DNA of 64,000 nucleotides from Gyrodactylus bullatarudis (GCA_012064415.1 SSNU01000364.1:1-64000); one strand, 5' to 3'. Shown: positions 1-10,725, counted from the stretch's first letter. Notes: a model not told the origin generated them from the letters alone. Translations and numbers: made by a program.

Positions 1-2
1 GC

Positions 3-356
3 AAAGATTTTAAAGTTTTGAAAAAAGGTCAAGAATACACGGTCAGCATTGATCGTTTGAAACCTTTTAAAGAGTTATGTCAAGCTATTGACGATAATGC
101 TGAGGTGTTCCCAATATTAGGGAATACCGAAGCTGATGGGGTCAACCCAAATAAGCAAACCATTGATTTAGTTGCAGACGGTTCATATAGAGGTCTACTC
201 GATGAACCAGAAGCTAATGACGACAATGTCAATCAAATGGTTGAAGATCAAATCCGTGAGAACCCGGATGAAGATCTAAATAAGCAGTGTCATACACGCC
301 CTCAGCGAGTACGAAAAGACACAAAAGATTCTGATTTCATTTACACTCATCTTTGA
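3..356 (+). pseudogene. Ty3/gypsy-type retrotransposon pol, C-terminal end (partial)
   Basis: The frame is open from the left window edge to a TGA at 354-356 (117 codons). The visible start resembles the C-terminal tail of a Ty3/gypsy integrase, where a short basic stretch ends in SIDRLKPF. After it comes an acidic linker and a basic end (TRPQRVRK). The stop is followed by a polypurine run (384-396) and then a TG dinucleotide that can begin an LTR, as expected at the 3' end of an LTR retrotransposon. The protein would act in cDNA integration in the nucleus. The rest of pol lies outside the window, so intactness cannot be judged. An envelope-less gypsy or a BEL-type element are alternatives, but the SIDRLKP motif favours gypsy. 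Confidence 0.7.
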
Positions 357-383
357 GCGGCCCGAGCCCGGATGCTCCGCATA

Positions 384-396
384 AAAGAGGGGGAAA
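384..396 (+). other. Polypurine tract
   Basis: Purine-only run AAAGAGGGGGAAA just before the TG that starts the proposed LTR. This is the usual plus-strand primer position of LTR retrotransposons. Confidence 0.6.
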
Positions 397-532
397 TGTA
401 GTGATCTTAGTAAAGTTAATGAATAAAAGTAACGAATATAATGTAATTGTATTCGAATAAGCAAAGAGTGGGGAGAGAATAAAACAAAAGTAAATATAAA
501 TAAATAAAATTGTTTAAAAACACGCCGAAGCA
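397..532 (+). repeat. Short LTR of a Ty3/gypsy-type element
   Basis: The stretch starts TGTAGTGATC directly after the polypurine tract and ends ...CCGAAGCA, so it has TG...CA ends and is about 136 bp long. Two bases later comes TGGCAGTC (535-542), which looks like a tRNA primer-binding site. Without a second copy in the window the ends are inferred from these signals only. Confidence 0.55.
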
Positions 533-564
533 TTTGGCAGTCTTTTTGATTTCAAAGCGATATC

Positions 565-720
565 ATGAGAGAACAAACTTCTAATGATTTAATTCCTCCC
601 CCAGGTCCCACCGAGGCAAATAGGGATTCAAATGTTGCCGTCAGTGTCCTACCTAATGAGATGAAAGACCGGATCATCAATGAGTTATTGGAAATGTTGA
701 AACGGTCGCAACACATCTAG
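565..720 (+). pseudogene. Start of a retrotransposon gag-like frame
   Basis: An ATG at 565, shortly after the proposed LTR and primer-binding site, opens a 51-residue frame ending in TAG at 718-720. The peptide is proline-rich and then amphipathic (PPPGPTE ... NELLEMLKRSQ), as in gag N-termini, but the assignment rests on position rather than on a recognised domain. A pol end on one side of the LTR and a gag-like start on the other suggest two element copies sharing one LTR. Everything downstream is lost. Confidence 0.4.
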
Positions 721-1490
721 GTGTGAGAAGACAATCTCCAAGTTAGATTCAAATGGATATACCACATTTTGCTAGTAGGTTTAATGTCTAAAAATATTTT
801 TGTTTTTGTCCCAAGATCGATTTTTCTCACAATTTTAAAGGTCTCAAAAATTTTTAATCTTAAATTTAATTCCTTATTTTTATGTTTTTGTCTTCAATTT
901 CTGCTGAAAAGTGAATAGTTTCTTGGCTTCGCCATATGCGAAGACTGTTACTAAAGTTCGTGACCTCACTACTATCTGTGCATGATATGATATTAGAACG
1001 CACTAGAGGACAATTATGAATTGATACCTATCTTGAGTATGATTAAAGGTTCCTATTTTTGAAAACGGAAAAAATTCTTATGTCAGATGGTTTGTAAAAC
1101 TCATTGGAACACTCTTGCGTATTTAGAAACTCTTGCATGCAGAGGATTCCTCTGAGATGAAAGCTTTTATGAGTTCTCATTCTTGTATTAATCAATTTAC
1201 TTGAAAGTAGGCTCATGTTATAGAAATATTATTGAATCAAAATCTCAATTTGTTTCACTTGTGAGTTTTAGATTTCTTTGAATTGATAGGTTTCAAAATA
1301 TTTTTTGAATTTTCTTGATCTACGCTTCGAATTTGGTCTTTGTCAATATCATCATAGATTTAGTTTTAATTTTTACCAAAGAACCAGAAATCTCTTTTTT
1401 TACCAAATTAATTTCATATTTTACATCTACTCTTGAATATCTATTTTAAAAAGTATTTTATATTTAAATCTTCAGAAATCACTTCTAATT
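721..1490. other. Intergenic, no gene seen
   Basis: AT-rich sequence without a supported reading frame. The left part of the piggyBac element should lie here, but no TTAA-CCC end is visible. Confidence 0.5.
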
Positions 1491-2310
1491 GAAGGAGTTC
1501 ATTCAATAGGAACAATCCGTTCAAATCGTTTGCAAAATCTTAAGGAACTAAAAACAGAGAAAGAATTGAAACAACAAGGTCGAGGAAGCTTTGATCTTCT
1601 GTTCTCTCCATTTAAGAAGCTTTACCTTTTCCGATGGTTTGATAATCGAGCAGTTACTATTCCGTCCACTTTTACTGCTTCTGATCCGGTAACTACAATA
1701 AAAAGATGGGACAGTAAGACTAAGAAATCTGAGCAGATTCCATACCCGAATGCTGTCAAAACCTATAATAGTGCAATGGGCGGAGTTGACCTCTTCGATT
1801 CTCTAGTGGCTCGCTACAGGATCAGACATAGAGCAAAAGCATGGTGAGATTCCTTAGCTAATCTAAAATAATTCCATTTTTATTTTTCTCACGGTACGTC
1901 TCTGTATTCCAATGGGTCCTTACAAGCTCTTTGGTGAATGGATGGATCCTATATAAAAGAGAAAATCTGGATGAGAAGATAGATCTTCTTTATTTTACAA
2001 CACGAGTTTCAGAAATGATCATAGAAGAAACGCAGCGAAAGAAGCCAATCAAGAGAGCATTTAATGAATCTAATCAGAGCAACATTGAAGAAATGTCATT
2101 CAAAAGATCCAGACGGCTCAATAATAGCTCAATACATGATTTGTCATTAGATTTGGAAGAGCCAAAGAAAATGCATCTTCCTGTCAAAGTTTCAGATGCC
2201 AAAGACCGTGGAAGATGCAGAGTTTGCAACAAGAAGGTCCCAGATCTATTTTCTGAATGCAATGTATTTTTATGTATTACTCATGGAATCAATTGTTACA
2301 TGAGATACCA
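1491..2310 (+). pseudogene. piggyBac transposase, C-terminal half, broken
   Basis: Two frames carry consecutive parts of a piggyBac (DDE_Tnp_1_7) transposase. The first (about 1491-1847) holds GTIRSNRL, GRGSFD, WFDNRAV, a tract ending YPNAVKTYN and the family hallmark MGGVDLFDSLVARYRI. It stops at a TGA (1845-1847) after the Trp that begins the next helix. The second frame (1931 onward) resumes with VNGWILYKR, matching the family's VNxWLLYR block, and ends in a Cys-rich domain (CRVCNKK ... CITHGINCYMRYH). The 80 bp between them contain stops and frame changes. No upstream catalytic exon is found. This is a decayed element rather than a domesticated gene, although the well-kept zinc-binding end leaves some doubt. 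Confidence 0.8.
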
Positions 2311-2516
2311 TCAAAATAAATTCCAAATTATTATCTACTTAAAAGTAGACGCATACTCTGGCCACTCCCTTACATCCCGGTGGGTCACATATGACCCATA
2401 ATAGATCTAGTTGAAGATGATCCGGCACAAAAATTTGATCGAAGACAAAATTTACCAGGAGCTTAAGAAAGACTCATTGCTTTTGAAATTAGAGCTCTAT
2501 CTCAATTTATAAGCGT

Positions 2517-2535
2517 ATGGGATCGAAAGGGTTAA
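2517..2535 (+). repeat. Right terminal inverted repeat of the piggyBac element, with TTAA site
   Basis: TATGGGATCGAAAGGG is followed by TTAA at 2532-2535. Read inwards it is TTAA-CCCTTTCGATCCC, close to the ends of the TTAA elements at 9908 and 53083. A 16-bp palindrome (GGGTCACATATGACCC, 2382-2397) lies inside this end. Confidence 0.6.
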
Positions 2536-3084
2536 ATTTGTGAGTATTTTCTAAATATTAAAATCTAATGAAGATTGACAAAAATGATTGATTATACACG
2601 TGAATATATCTAAATAGGCCATATTGGAAAATGAATAGTAATTAAGGACCTACTTGATTTTCATTAGCTCATGAGTAATAAACTTGTAGATAAAATTTTG
2701 TGTCGTTCCCGAACTAGAGCATTACAGAAGAGGTTTGATAAGATTTAGACCAAAAAGGCAAAACTAATTCTTGAACCAAGGAATCAGGAAAATTTTGAAC
2801 GGATATTCAAGCTTAACATATCAAGGAAAAATTCAAAATAGGTATTTAGTTGCCATTATAATTGTTAACAAGATTAATCTTCAACAGAGGACTATTACCC
2901 GTATCAACTGAAATTAGATAACACTTTTAAACGTTCCATTTCAGAGAAGAGATATTCATTCAAAACTCATAGAATTGCTGGTTGAGATTATTTTGATAAG
3001 TAATAATAATGCTGCAAAATTCAACTCATCAATAAATATTCAAAACTTTCAAGTAATTTAAGCAGCAATAGAAGCAATAATTTG
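2536..3084. other. Intergenic, no gene seen
   Basis: AT-rich sequence with no open frame of note and no recognised repeat. Confidence 0.4.
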
Positions 3085-3430
3085 AACTAGTTTACGTAAC
3101 TGGAAAACATATGTGCAGATACATTTTTTTACATATATAGGTCGTACAATTGGAAAGTTATTAACTAGAGGGAACGATCAGTGACCAGGCATCTGAGACA
3201 GGAAGAGCACGAAGCTTCAATTTCAAAATTTTCAATTGTATACAATAATGCAGAGGATGACAGTACAAATGTTTCGGGGAAAAAGGAATTGTTCATAAAT
3301 CTATATAAACCAAACTTATGTGTTCGAAAAAGAAATCTTATACTGTAATCTTGAACTACCTTAGCCTATGTGAGCTTTTCACTCTCGACTTTAGCTAATA
3401 ATTAGAGGGTTTTGGTGTTTTTTCAGCTTA
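3085..3430 (+). mobile_element. Penelope-like element relic: end of endonuclease domain plus 3' tail
   Basis: At about 3126-3180 the plus strand encodes F-TYIGRTIGKLLTRG, the core of a GIY-YIG endonuclease as found at the C-terminus of Penelope-like reverse transcriptases. After a stop comes a non-coding tail (3290-3430) with TGAACTACCTTAGCCTATGTGAGC and a TTTTGGTGTTTTTTCAGC block. The same tail recurs at 22390-22515, inverted at 22735-22840, and partly at 27435-27505. Only the 3' end of the element is present. Confidence 0.6.
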
Positions 3431-4220
3431 CATTCTGATTCTTTGACTTTTATTATTTTCAAATCACTCTTATTTTTTGGAGAGTTATTGTCAAAAAGTA
3501 GACAAGTCTGGATTAATTTTATCAAAAAGTAGGCATACATTTTCAAAATATAGGCGGTCTATTCGGATAATTTATCAATAAATAGACAGTCTATCCCAAA
3601 TTTATACAAATATGGACGAATTTATTAAATCATAGACAAGAAGTGTGAAAAATAACACAAAATAGGCAATAACTTATTAATTTATCAAATACTAGACTGT
3701 GATTGGATGTGTTAGTTTTGATGAAATACATAAAAGTCATCATAAAATTCAGTAATATTATTTTCTCCCATGTCTCTTTTTGATAAATCAAAAACATATA
3801 TCTCAAAAACCGATATCATTGAAGATCTAAATAAATTTTCTCTCTCATAAACCCATGGTTTAGATGTCAATTATCAAACAGCATGTCGCAGTTTAAGAGA
3901 CCTGAAACAATTTTCTAATTCTGTTGTTCTGATGAATAACGTTTACTTCTTCAGGATCATAACCGCATTTGACCGACTTTTGGTGAACTTTGGTGAGTTT
4001 TTGATCAAAATTTTATGAAATGATGTTTTATCTCTCACATTGAGTCGGAGTCCCAGATTCATCTCTTTTTTAGTTGTAAACATTTTTAATCAATGATGAA
4101 CTTTTACGCCATGCAGAAATTTAATAGAGTTTCAAGCCTTAGTACAGAATCGTTGCTTCAACTTTCTAACTCTAATTGACTAATTAATTGATTCCTTGCT
4201 ACTACCAAATGCTACCAGCA
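3431..4220. other. Intergenic, no gene seen
   Basis: AT-rich, with several short imperfect repeats of the type AATAGGC/AATAGAC around 3490-3700. It is the upstream region of the cysteine-rich gene. Confidence 0.4.
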
Positions 4221-4223
4221 GAG

Positions 4224-4235
4224 TGATATATAAAG
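4224..4235 (+). promoter_or_regulatory. TATA-like box before the cysteine-rich gene
   Basis: TGATATATAAAG lies about 40 bp upstream of the ATG at 4267. It is the only such match directly preceding this frame. Confidence 0.35.
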
Positions 4236-4266
4236 AATATTGACTAGGTTGTTAGGTGTGAAAGAA

Positions 4267-4656
4267 ATGATATTTCATATTGCCACTCTGTTCCCTTTGT
4301 TGGCTTTCTTATCATCTGGGTGTACTTATTTTGAAATTTATCAGATTAGTGAAAAATGCCAGAATGGCCAAGCTAATGGTCATGATAGATTCCACGATGT
4401 AGTCTCAGAGGCTGTCGTAAACTTTTACGATTGCAGTTATCATTGCAAGACAAAGTCTTGTCGACAAAAGTGTACCCTGTATTGTCTAGGCGATGCATAT
4501 GCTTCTAAGCTCATAGATAATTGTCAGAGTTATGAGGAGGCCTTCTCTCGTTGCTATGCAAAGTGTAAGAAGCTTGAACTTGAGGATGAGGCCAATGTTG
4601 GACATGCTGAGGAATCTTTAGACGGAAGCAAGATACAGCAGAAGGAAGAACTTTAA
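4267..4656 (+). CDS. Small secreted cysteine-rich protein, unknown function
   Basis: Single-exon frame of 129 residues from the ATG at 4267; the frame is open further upstream but without another ATG. The N-terminus MIFHIATLFPLLAFLSSG is a clear signal peptide. The mature part has nine cysteines, several spaced CxxxC (DCSYHC, SCRQKC-TLYC, RCYAKC), as in small disulphide-stapled helical proteins. The last 30 residues are acidic and lack cysteine. A TATA-like box lies upstream and an ATTAAA poly(A) signal at 4732. I do not recognise a family; a secreted peptide such as a gland product or pheromone-like protein is possible but unproven. The signal peptide, cysteine pattern and flanking signals make a real gene likely. 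Confidence 0.6.
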   Translation: MIFHIATLFPLLAFLSSGCTYFEIYQISEKCQNGQANGHDRFHDVVSEAVVNFYDCSYHCKTKSCRQKCTLYCLGDAYASKLIDNCQSYEEAFSRCYAKCKKLELEDEANVGHAEESLDGSKIQQKEEL

Positions 4657-4731
4657 TTTTGGGTCTAATTCGTCTGTTATCTTGAAAGGATAAAATTTTT
4701 ATTATAAAGTTGAACAAAAATTTATGCAAGC

Positions 4732-4737
4732 ATTAAA
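4732..4737 (+). terminator. Possible poly(A) signal ATTAAA
   Basis: ATTAAA 76 bp after the stop of the cysteine-rich gene, in a suitable position for 3' end formation. Confidence 0.3.
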
Positions 4738-6676
4738 TAATATTGAACTACTGTCATTGTTATTTATCGTGGGGTTTACTTTTCAAAGAATCAATTTAAT
4801 CACGAAAAATTGACCGTCAAACTTGATAACAGAGTATTCGATTATAAAATCCTTTGTCCTTTCAATGCCAGAAGTCATGAAATAAACTTTTTGACCTTGA
4901 AAAATTTCTTCATGAGTTCGTTTTTTGTTGAAATACGAGAAAATGTATATGTTACGACCAATGTGTACACTTTGATAAATTATGACTTATAATTAATGAA
5001 TACTGTTCTTATTGTTTTGTGGTTGATTCACAAGACCCCGCAAGTCCTCCCAAATATTTTGGATAGACATTTTTCTCAAAACATTTTTCCATCTGGAATA
5101 GTGATTTGATTTACTCCCTCAAACTCAACCTTTGTAAGATTGTTTTTTAATAAATATCGAGAACTACTATTGCAATCGGAATGAGATGGATTTATACACT
5201 TCTCCAAATCTTAGAATGTTTAAAACAATTTTTCAAGTCAGATATCTTGACATTATTGTAAGCTATCTTGACCCATTTGTAGGTAGTAGAGATTGATGGA
5301 ATTCCATAATGGGTCATCAAAATATTTTTGAAATTTGTCTTGAAACTTCATATAATTCCTTGATCAAGTGGCTGAGAGAATGTTTTTTTTCTGATAATGT
5401 GTTCCAAAGTCATTCAACCACTGTTGGAATATTTCAGAATTGTTCCAGGCCCTTGCATTTCTACGGTAATTTGAAGGGATATTATCTCTAAAACACCTTG
5501 GAGGTTTCGATTTACCTGATCAAATATTAGAAAATACAACTTACCAATAACATAAGGGGAATATTTCTCATCCTTTATGCTACATCATAAAATTACTGAA
5601 ACACTATTCTTAAAATTCTTACCATTCCCTCTACAGTTCAATGAAGATGTATCAAGAGTTACTCGTGATCTCTCTTGAAAAAATAGTAAAGTTTTATCTA
5701 CATTAAATCCATCTTTTTCTTCATAAGATTCAATCAAATCGCAGTTGTCTAGAGTCATATCCACACCAACTCCATAGCCATAGATACAATATTGGTTTAA
5801 TTTTTTTCGATGTTCCAATATTTGCGAGTGTTTTATGAGTAACGTTCCATGAATAAAATAGCAAAGGGATTACTCAATGGAAATATAATTTCTGTTAGGA
5901 CTAAGAGTTTCTTAGCTAAGAAACATACTGCGAAATAGCACAATTTTCATAATCGGGACTTGAATAAATCAATTTTTCGACTTGATCATTAGACATTTCA
6001 GAGTCAAATTTGATATCATTTGAAAGAGCATAAAATTCTCTATAAGACGCTTTCAAGTTCAAACGTGCTTTTGGAATGGATCATCCTCAAAATCGGTCTT
6101 AAAGTTGAAAAAAGAAGAAAAATTAGCGAAAAATGCCATGCACTTTTTTGTTTTTACCCTTCAACAGGCTATCTTATTTTGATAAAATCTCAAATTTTAA
6201 TGAGGGAAAGAATGTGAAATTTATTTTTCTATCCAATGATACCTCGCATGACCATTTATCTTTTTTCGTTCAGAAGTTATTCAAGGTTTTTTCATTAGTG
6301 ATTTCACTCAATTTTTCTTGATTTATTTTTTCTCGATTCTGATTGGTTCATTTTGATTAGCACAATAATTTCGTATAAAACTGAAGGATTTATAATAAAT
6401 GATTAAATCAGTATAGAAAATATCAGGGGAAAAAAACTTAAATTTGATATTGAGTTATAGTTTTTTAAGTGTCTATTTTATTGTTTTTAAAGTTTTTTTT
6501 CTTAAAAAATTGCATTTCATTATTTTTTTTCTTAAACGTATGTATAAAGTGTCTACACACCCTTTTCCCCATCCTGATATTTTCTTATTGGTTGTATTCG
6601 ACCAAACCTTAACCAATCACAGTATTCAACAGGATTTTAAAATATGTTATTTTGTAATTGAATTCATTTAACAAAA
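4738..6676. other. Intergenic, no supported gene
   Basis: Only short frames. One minus-strand frame (5585-5818) has protein-like composition and a possible splice donor but no start or acceptor, so it is not annotated. Confidence 0.4.
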
Positions 6677-7486
6677 ATGGATCTTCGTGTCTTTCAATGC
6701 CGTAATGATAAAGAAAAATTTTGCTATGTTTGTGGATTTTATTTCGCTAACCGAAGGATGTACATAATCACTGATGAAATATCAAGAAAAATTATGGATT
6801 ATTTCAACCAACTGGTTAACCATGGGAGACATTTTTCTCCTTCCAAGTTGTGCCTTTCATGCTACTCAAAAATTAGTTATCCAAATAGGAGCTCCTACAG
6901 AAATAAGATTAAAGTTTGGTCTGAACCCTTCAATCATGAAGAAGATTGTTACTTTTGCTTGACGCGAATTTGTGCAAATAGAAGGCCATCGACTCAAGTT
7001 AGTTTGAAGATTTGTATATCCTGTTGTTAGACATTTATGAACATTGCTATTCCAGAATTATCCAAATTTAAGAACGTGTCGTCATGTTCCTAGACTGCAA
7101 CAGCCCCTTATCAATGTTCAACAGGATCCAGAATCTAGTGGTAACACTATCGAAGAAGAAGATGAAATGACTGTGCGCTTGACCCAGAAAACCCTTGACA
7201 AGATCGTTAGAGTATCCAGGCTTTCCAAAAAAATGCAGTTGAGGTTGGACGAATCTTAGTGAGTCATAAAATAAATGGCGGAGAAGTAACATTTTCTCAT
7301 TATAAAAGTAGAGACCTTATTTTTAGACTTTATTTTTCATTTGAAGCCAATCTTTCTTTTTGTAATAATATACCCGGATTATTCAACGAGCTTTCATATG
7401 AATTTAATCCAAACTCTTTAAGGCTTTTCATAGATTCGTCCAAAAATAGTCTTAAAGCAGTTGTTCTAGATAATCTTAACTATTGA
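6677..7486 (+). pseudogene. Degenerate copy of an unnamed repetitive Cys-rich protein family
   Basis: Exon 1 (6677-6997) starts at an ATG in AAAAATGG context. It encodes a zinc-ligand pattern: FCYVCG near residue 15, LCLSCY in the middle and NHEEDCYFC near residue 95. A 58-bp intron (GTTAGT ... TTCCAG, 6998-7055) joins in phase 0 to 7056-7259, starting NYPNL and ending LSKK plus a few residues before a TAG. A second frame (7259-7486) continues with FCNN, a long gap, then LRLFIDSSKNSLKAV. This order recalls a large, unnamed repetitive family in arthropods and cnidarians whose members share a CYFC block, a YPN block and an RLFIDSSK block (recognition from memory). The frame change at about 7255 and the stop at 7484-7486 mark it as decayed. 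Confidence 0.5.
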
Positions 7487-7530
7487 GTTTTTGTAAAAAA
7501 AGTAAATTCTCATCTTCATGTCAACTAGGT
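7487..7530 (+). repeat. Terminus of fold-back family A
   Basis: GTTTTTGTAAAA ... GTAAATTCTCATCTTCATGTCAACTAGG. The same end occurs at 32595-32643, 40751-40803 and on both sides of the palindrome at 50162-50509. Confidence 0.55.
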
Positions 7531-7945
7531 AAGGTCATTTTTATGAGTTCTTGTCTTTTTTTCTTAATATCACAAAGGATTCTGATGCAATAAGTAGGTT
7601 GATATGATGATGGGAAATTATGTTTTTTACAAGTCTTGATTTATCAACAAGAATTCGAACATGTTTAAAAAATTTCGGAATTCTAATCATGTTGCCTACT
7701 TTCACCGTCTGAAGAAAATATTTCAGAAAAATAGTTATCTTGATGAAAAATATCGTCATTTTTCAAATTTCGATTCGGCGCCAAAATCTGAATTTTTCAA
7801 ACTTTGAACCGAAAATTTTAACTAATTAATATGAAAGTGGTCAAAAGAGGTTCTCATAATCGTTTGGGAGCTGAATTTCGATTTTTTTGATCATTTTTAA
7901 TACACAAAAAAATGAAATTTCGAAATCTCTCTGTAATTAAGCTTT
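7531..7945. repeat. Fold-back family B/C fragment
   Basis: The block around 7740-7945 (GAAAAATATCGTCATTTTTCAAATTTCGATT, then GCGCCAAAATC, then CGTTTGGGAGCTGAATTTCGATT) matches the interior of the element at 21597-22124. The segment at 7555-7640 resembles the family C element near 47230. Both are fragments. Confidence 0.5.
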
Positions 7946-8813
7946 TTCTTTTAATTCTGACCATAGTCTTTTTTCATAGGATATACTTGGTACAGCTGCC
8001 TCTTAAGTAAAGTAGGTTTATAAGTGTCAAACTTTCCAAAAAAATTAAAATTCACTCAGGTCTTATCTGATTCTTTTTATCTAATGCAAAGACCAGATTC
8101 GTTCATTTCCTGTCTCATAAAGCACTCGCGAACATTGGAGCAATTTTGATTTTGGATTTTTCTCTCTTTTTCTCTCTACACACTGTAATTAAAGCTTACG
8201 TTCCTCTCTCCCCTATAAGCACACTGAGTTATTCAACTTTTAACTTTACTCGAAATATAAATGATCATTTATATTAATCATAATCAATCCTTACAAATAA
8301 CAGTAGGACACTATGTGCAATAGGATCTTAATCCAAACATTTCCTGGATCGAAATTTTGTGCTGATTTCAGATCTGTAATCATATTTTTTAAATTGTGTT
8401 TGGTTTTTGAGATAAATTATAAACTACTGCTTTTTTTATAACCAATAAAGCAGTAGTAAAATTTTCCTCATGACATCCAACACGTGATCAAGTAAAGACT
8501 ACTATAGAATCTATAGTATGTTGGCAGATGAACTTATTGAGTTCTACATTAATGCCGAAACTAAGGATTATCGTCTTATTCTCGGACACTATAACCACAT
8601 GCAAACACTCTGAATGGGGATCAGCTAGATTTGATTCAAGATCACTAATTTGTTTCTCATGAAAGGCACTGTTTCGACAATTGCAATGAACAAAAGGCGC
8701 AGTGATGACTGAAATCATCAGAAAATTCTTTATTTGTCTGCAAACTTAACTTTTTATCAGTAAGTTAAAAGAAATTCTTGAGATTTTAATAAACCTCTTG
8801 AGAAATTTTGAAT
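7946..8813. other. Intergenic; one weak minus-strand exon candidate
   Basis: A minus-strand frame at 8488-8718 follows a possible acceptor (GATGATTTCAG) and has protein-like composition with several Cys (HCNCR) but no recognisable domain. It ends 95 bp from the 3' end of the next minus-strand gene. I do not call it a gene. Confidence 0.25.
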
Positions 8814-9719
8814 TTATTTATAAAAATCATAAAATTCTTTACAATTTTTTAAAAGTTTATAAGCATCGTGAAGTGTATCAAAATCTAAATATTTCCCTTT
8901 ATATTCTCCATTGATTATTTTTTTTATGACACAACTTATTTCCTTGACGTTGTAATATTTTGAAACGAATTCCTTGCTTACATATCCATACTCCTTGAGA
9001 TAATCCAAAATTACACCTTCGACTAAGTCCCTAACTGAAGAATCAACTCCCAAAACACTTCTTAACATATTGTCCAATCTGACCAATCTTGCCAAGAGAA
9101 ATATGGTAGCTGCTATCGGATAGGCAGTTGAAAGAAGATAGATAGCACCATACTTGATTAATTCATAGACGCAGAATTTCGCAACTCTGATCGCTATCCT
9201 CATATAAAAGTTTTCTTTTTCTTCCTCCGTTTTAGGTTCTTTATCCTTCTTACCTCCATTTCCATTCTTGGGTAGTCCATCATCTAAAAGATCGAGTTTT
9301 TTGTTCAAAGCTTTAATTTCCTCCAAATAAACCGGCAAATTCTGTTTTAATTTTTTAAAGTCAATGTTGATAATTTTAGTTGGACTTTTCTTGGCAACCT
9401 CCTCAGACATAAAATTTTTAAGCTCTGGACAGGCTGCTAATAATTCATTCTTGAAATGATCTTGCTCAAAATTGAGAATTTTATTTGCATATAGAACAGG
9501 ATCACTTTTAAACTTTTCAAAGCCAGCTACATTTTCTAGAGTTAAATGATACAGATTAAATTGGACTTTTTTCAAATCAATTTGGATGCTTACTTTTGAG
9601 AATTCCAATCAATTCCTGGACATCAGCGTCTAAGGACAAAATATTTGTTTATTCCAGAAATTATCCCATATTGATTATTTATATATTGATTTGATTTAAC
9701 TTTTGCACGAAAAAATCAT
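8814..9719 (-). CDS. Orphan protein with hydrophobic hairpin, paralogue 1 (three exons)
   Basis: Proposed model on the minus strand: exon 1 9719-9701 (ATG + 18 nt, phase 1), exon 2 9629-9594 (36 nt), exon 3 9535-8814. The introns are 71 and 58 bp with GT-AG ends. The sum is 777 nt, 258 residues plus stop. Exon 3 encodes a charged N-terminal part (KILNFEQ near residue 40), a Lys/Glu-rich linker, then two adjacent hydrophobic stretches (AKFCVYELIKYGAIYLL and AATIFLLARLVRL) that could form a membrane hairpin, followed by LGVDSS and a soluble tail. No known family is recognised. The model is supported by paralogue 2 at 11193, which has the same exon sizes and phases. The first donor (GTTAAA) is weak. 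Function unknown. Confidence 0.55.
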
Positions 9720-9907
9720 GGGCTTTTCTTTTGAAAGAATATTTTCTTTGCTTAATTTTTTTGGCGATTATATGATTCACGTAATTTATCAATAACGTCC
9801 GAAAATCCGCTTAAAATCATATTTGTAGATATATAAGAAATATATATAATCATATTTGCCTTTCTCATATATCTACAAATAATTTTTTTTGTTAGAAAAT
9901 AAGTTTA

Positions 9908-9996
9908 TTAACCCCTTCGATCCCAGAGGTCGTATACGACCTCTAAATCAACAGTTTTAGGCGATCGCTGCATTTTAACGGGTTCGAAGGGGTTAA
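9908..9996. mobile_element. Miniature TTAA-flanked element (piggyBac-type ends)
   Basis: TTAA at both ends (9908-9911, 9993-9996) flanks 81 bp with 13-bp inverted ends (CCCCTTCGATCCC; the other end has one mismatch). A perfect 20-bp palindrome, AGAGGTCGTATACGACCTCT, lies at 9925-9944 beside the left end. TTAA target and CCC-start ends are typical of piggyBac relatives. It lies upstream of paralogue 1. Confidence 0.65.
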
Positions 9997-10725
9997 TTAA
10001 ACGAGAAAATCAAATTTACTAAGTCTCATCTAGGGGTTGATCTTATTATCATTTCAAGGTTGAATCTTGATTTTTCAATCATTCATTTAATACTTGAAAA
10101 TCAAAGAAATTTCAAATATCTATCGAACTTATTGGACTTAATAATCTTGATTTCTTAAAATCTTCAACGCGAAAAAATTATAATTTTTAGACATTTTTTC
10201 CAATCAGAAAACTCACTAGAAAAAGACTTTTCCCCTTTTTAATGTTTGTTACTCACTTTCTTCGCGGGAAATTTTGGTATAATCAAACGTATCTGAAATA
10301 AAAAAAGAGAAAGTAAACAGCATTAAAAAGAGGATTACAGTTAAAATCTCACCCATGCTAGAAACGTCCATGTACGAGTCTACTCAAGGATGAAGAACAG
10401 TTTAGTTTCATTATAAAGTCTATCATCAATTTTACTCACTAAAGCTCGAATTACCATCTAAATATACAAAAATATATTAAAATAAAATAATTACTATTGA
10501 ACGGGTAGTTATTCATTAGATACAGAAATATCAAGTTGTTTATGTTCAGTCGAAATAGCAATAGTATTTAAATGTTTTTGAAATTTCTCATGCAGAGAGC
10601 ATAATTGTAATATTTTGTCATAAATTCATTGATTCTATAGAGAAATCTGACATTAGGAAGTATCAGATCAGACGGTTTGATACTATCTCGATAACAAGTG
10701 TAATCGTAAAAAAAGTAGAATTTTC
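9997..10725. other. Intergenic, no gene seen
   Basis: AT-rich spacer between the two divergent paralogues; no supported frame. Confidence 0.4.

Noticed and set aside
5585..5818. Minus-strand frame of 77 residues with protein-like composition and a GTAAGA donor at its 3' end
   Set aside because: No ATG or acceptor at its 5' end and no recognisable domain or homologous copy.
8488..8718. Minus-strand frame after an acceptor-like GATGATTTCAG
   Set aside because: No upstream exon in phase could be found and no domain is visible; kept only as a note.
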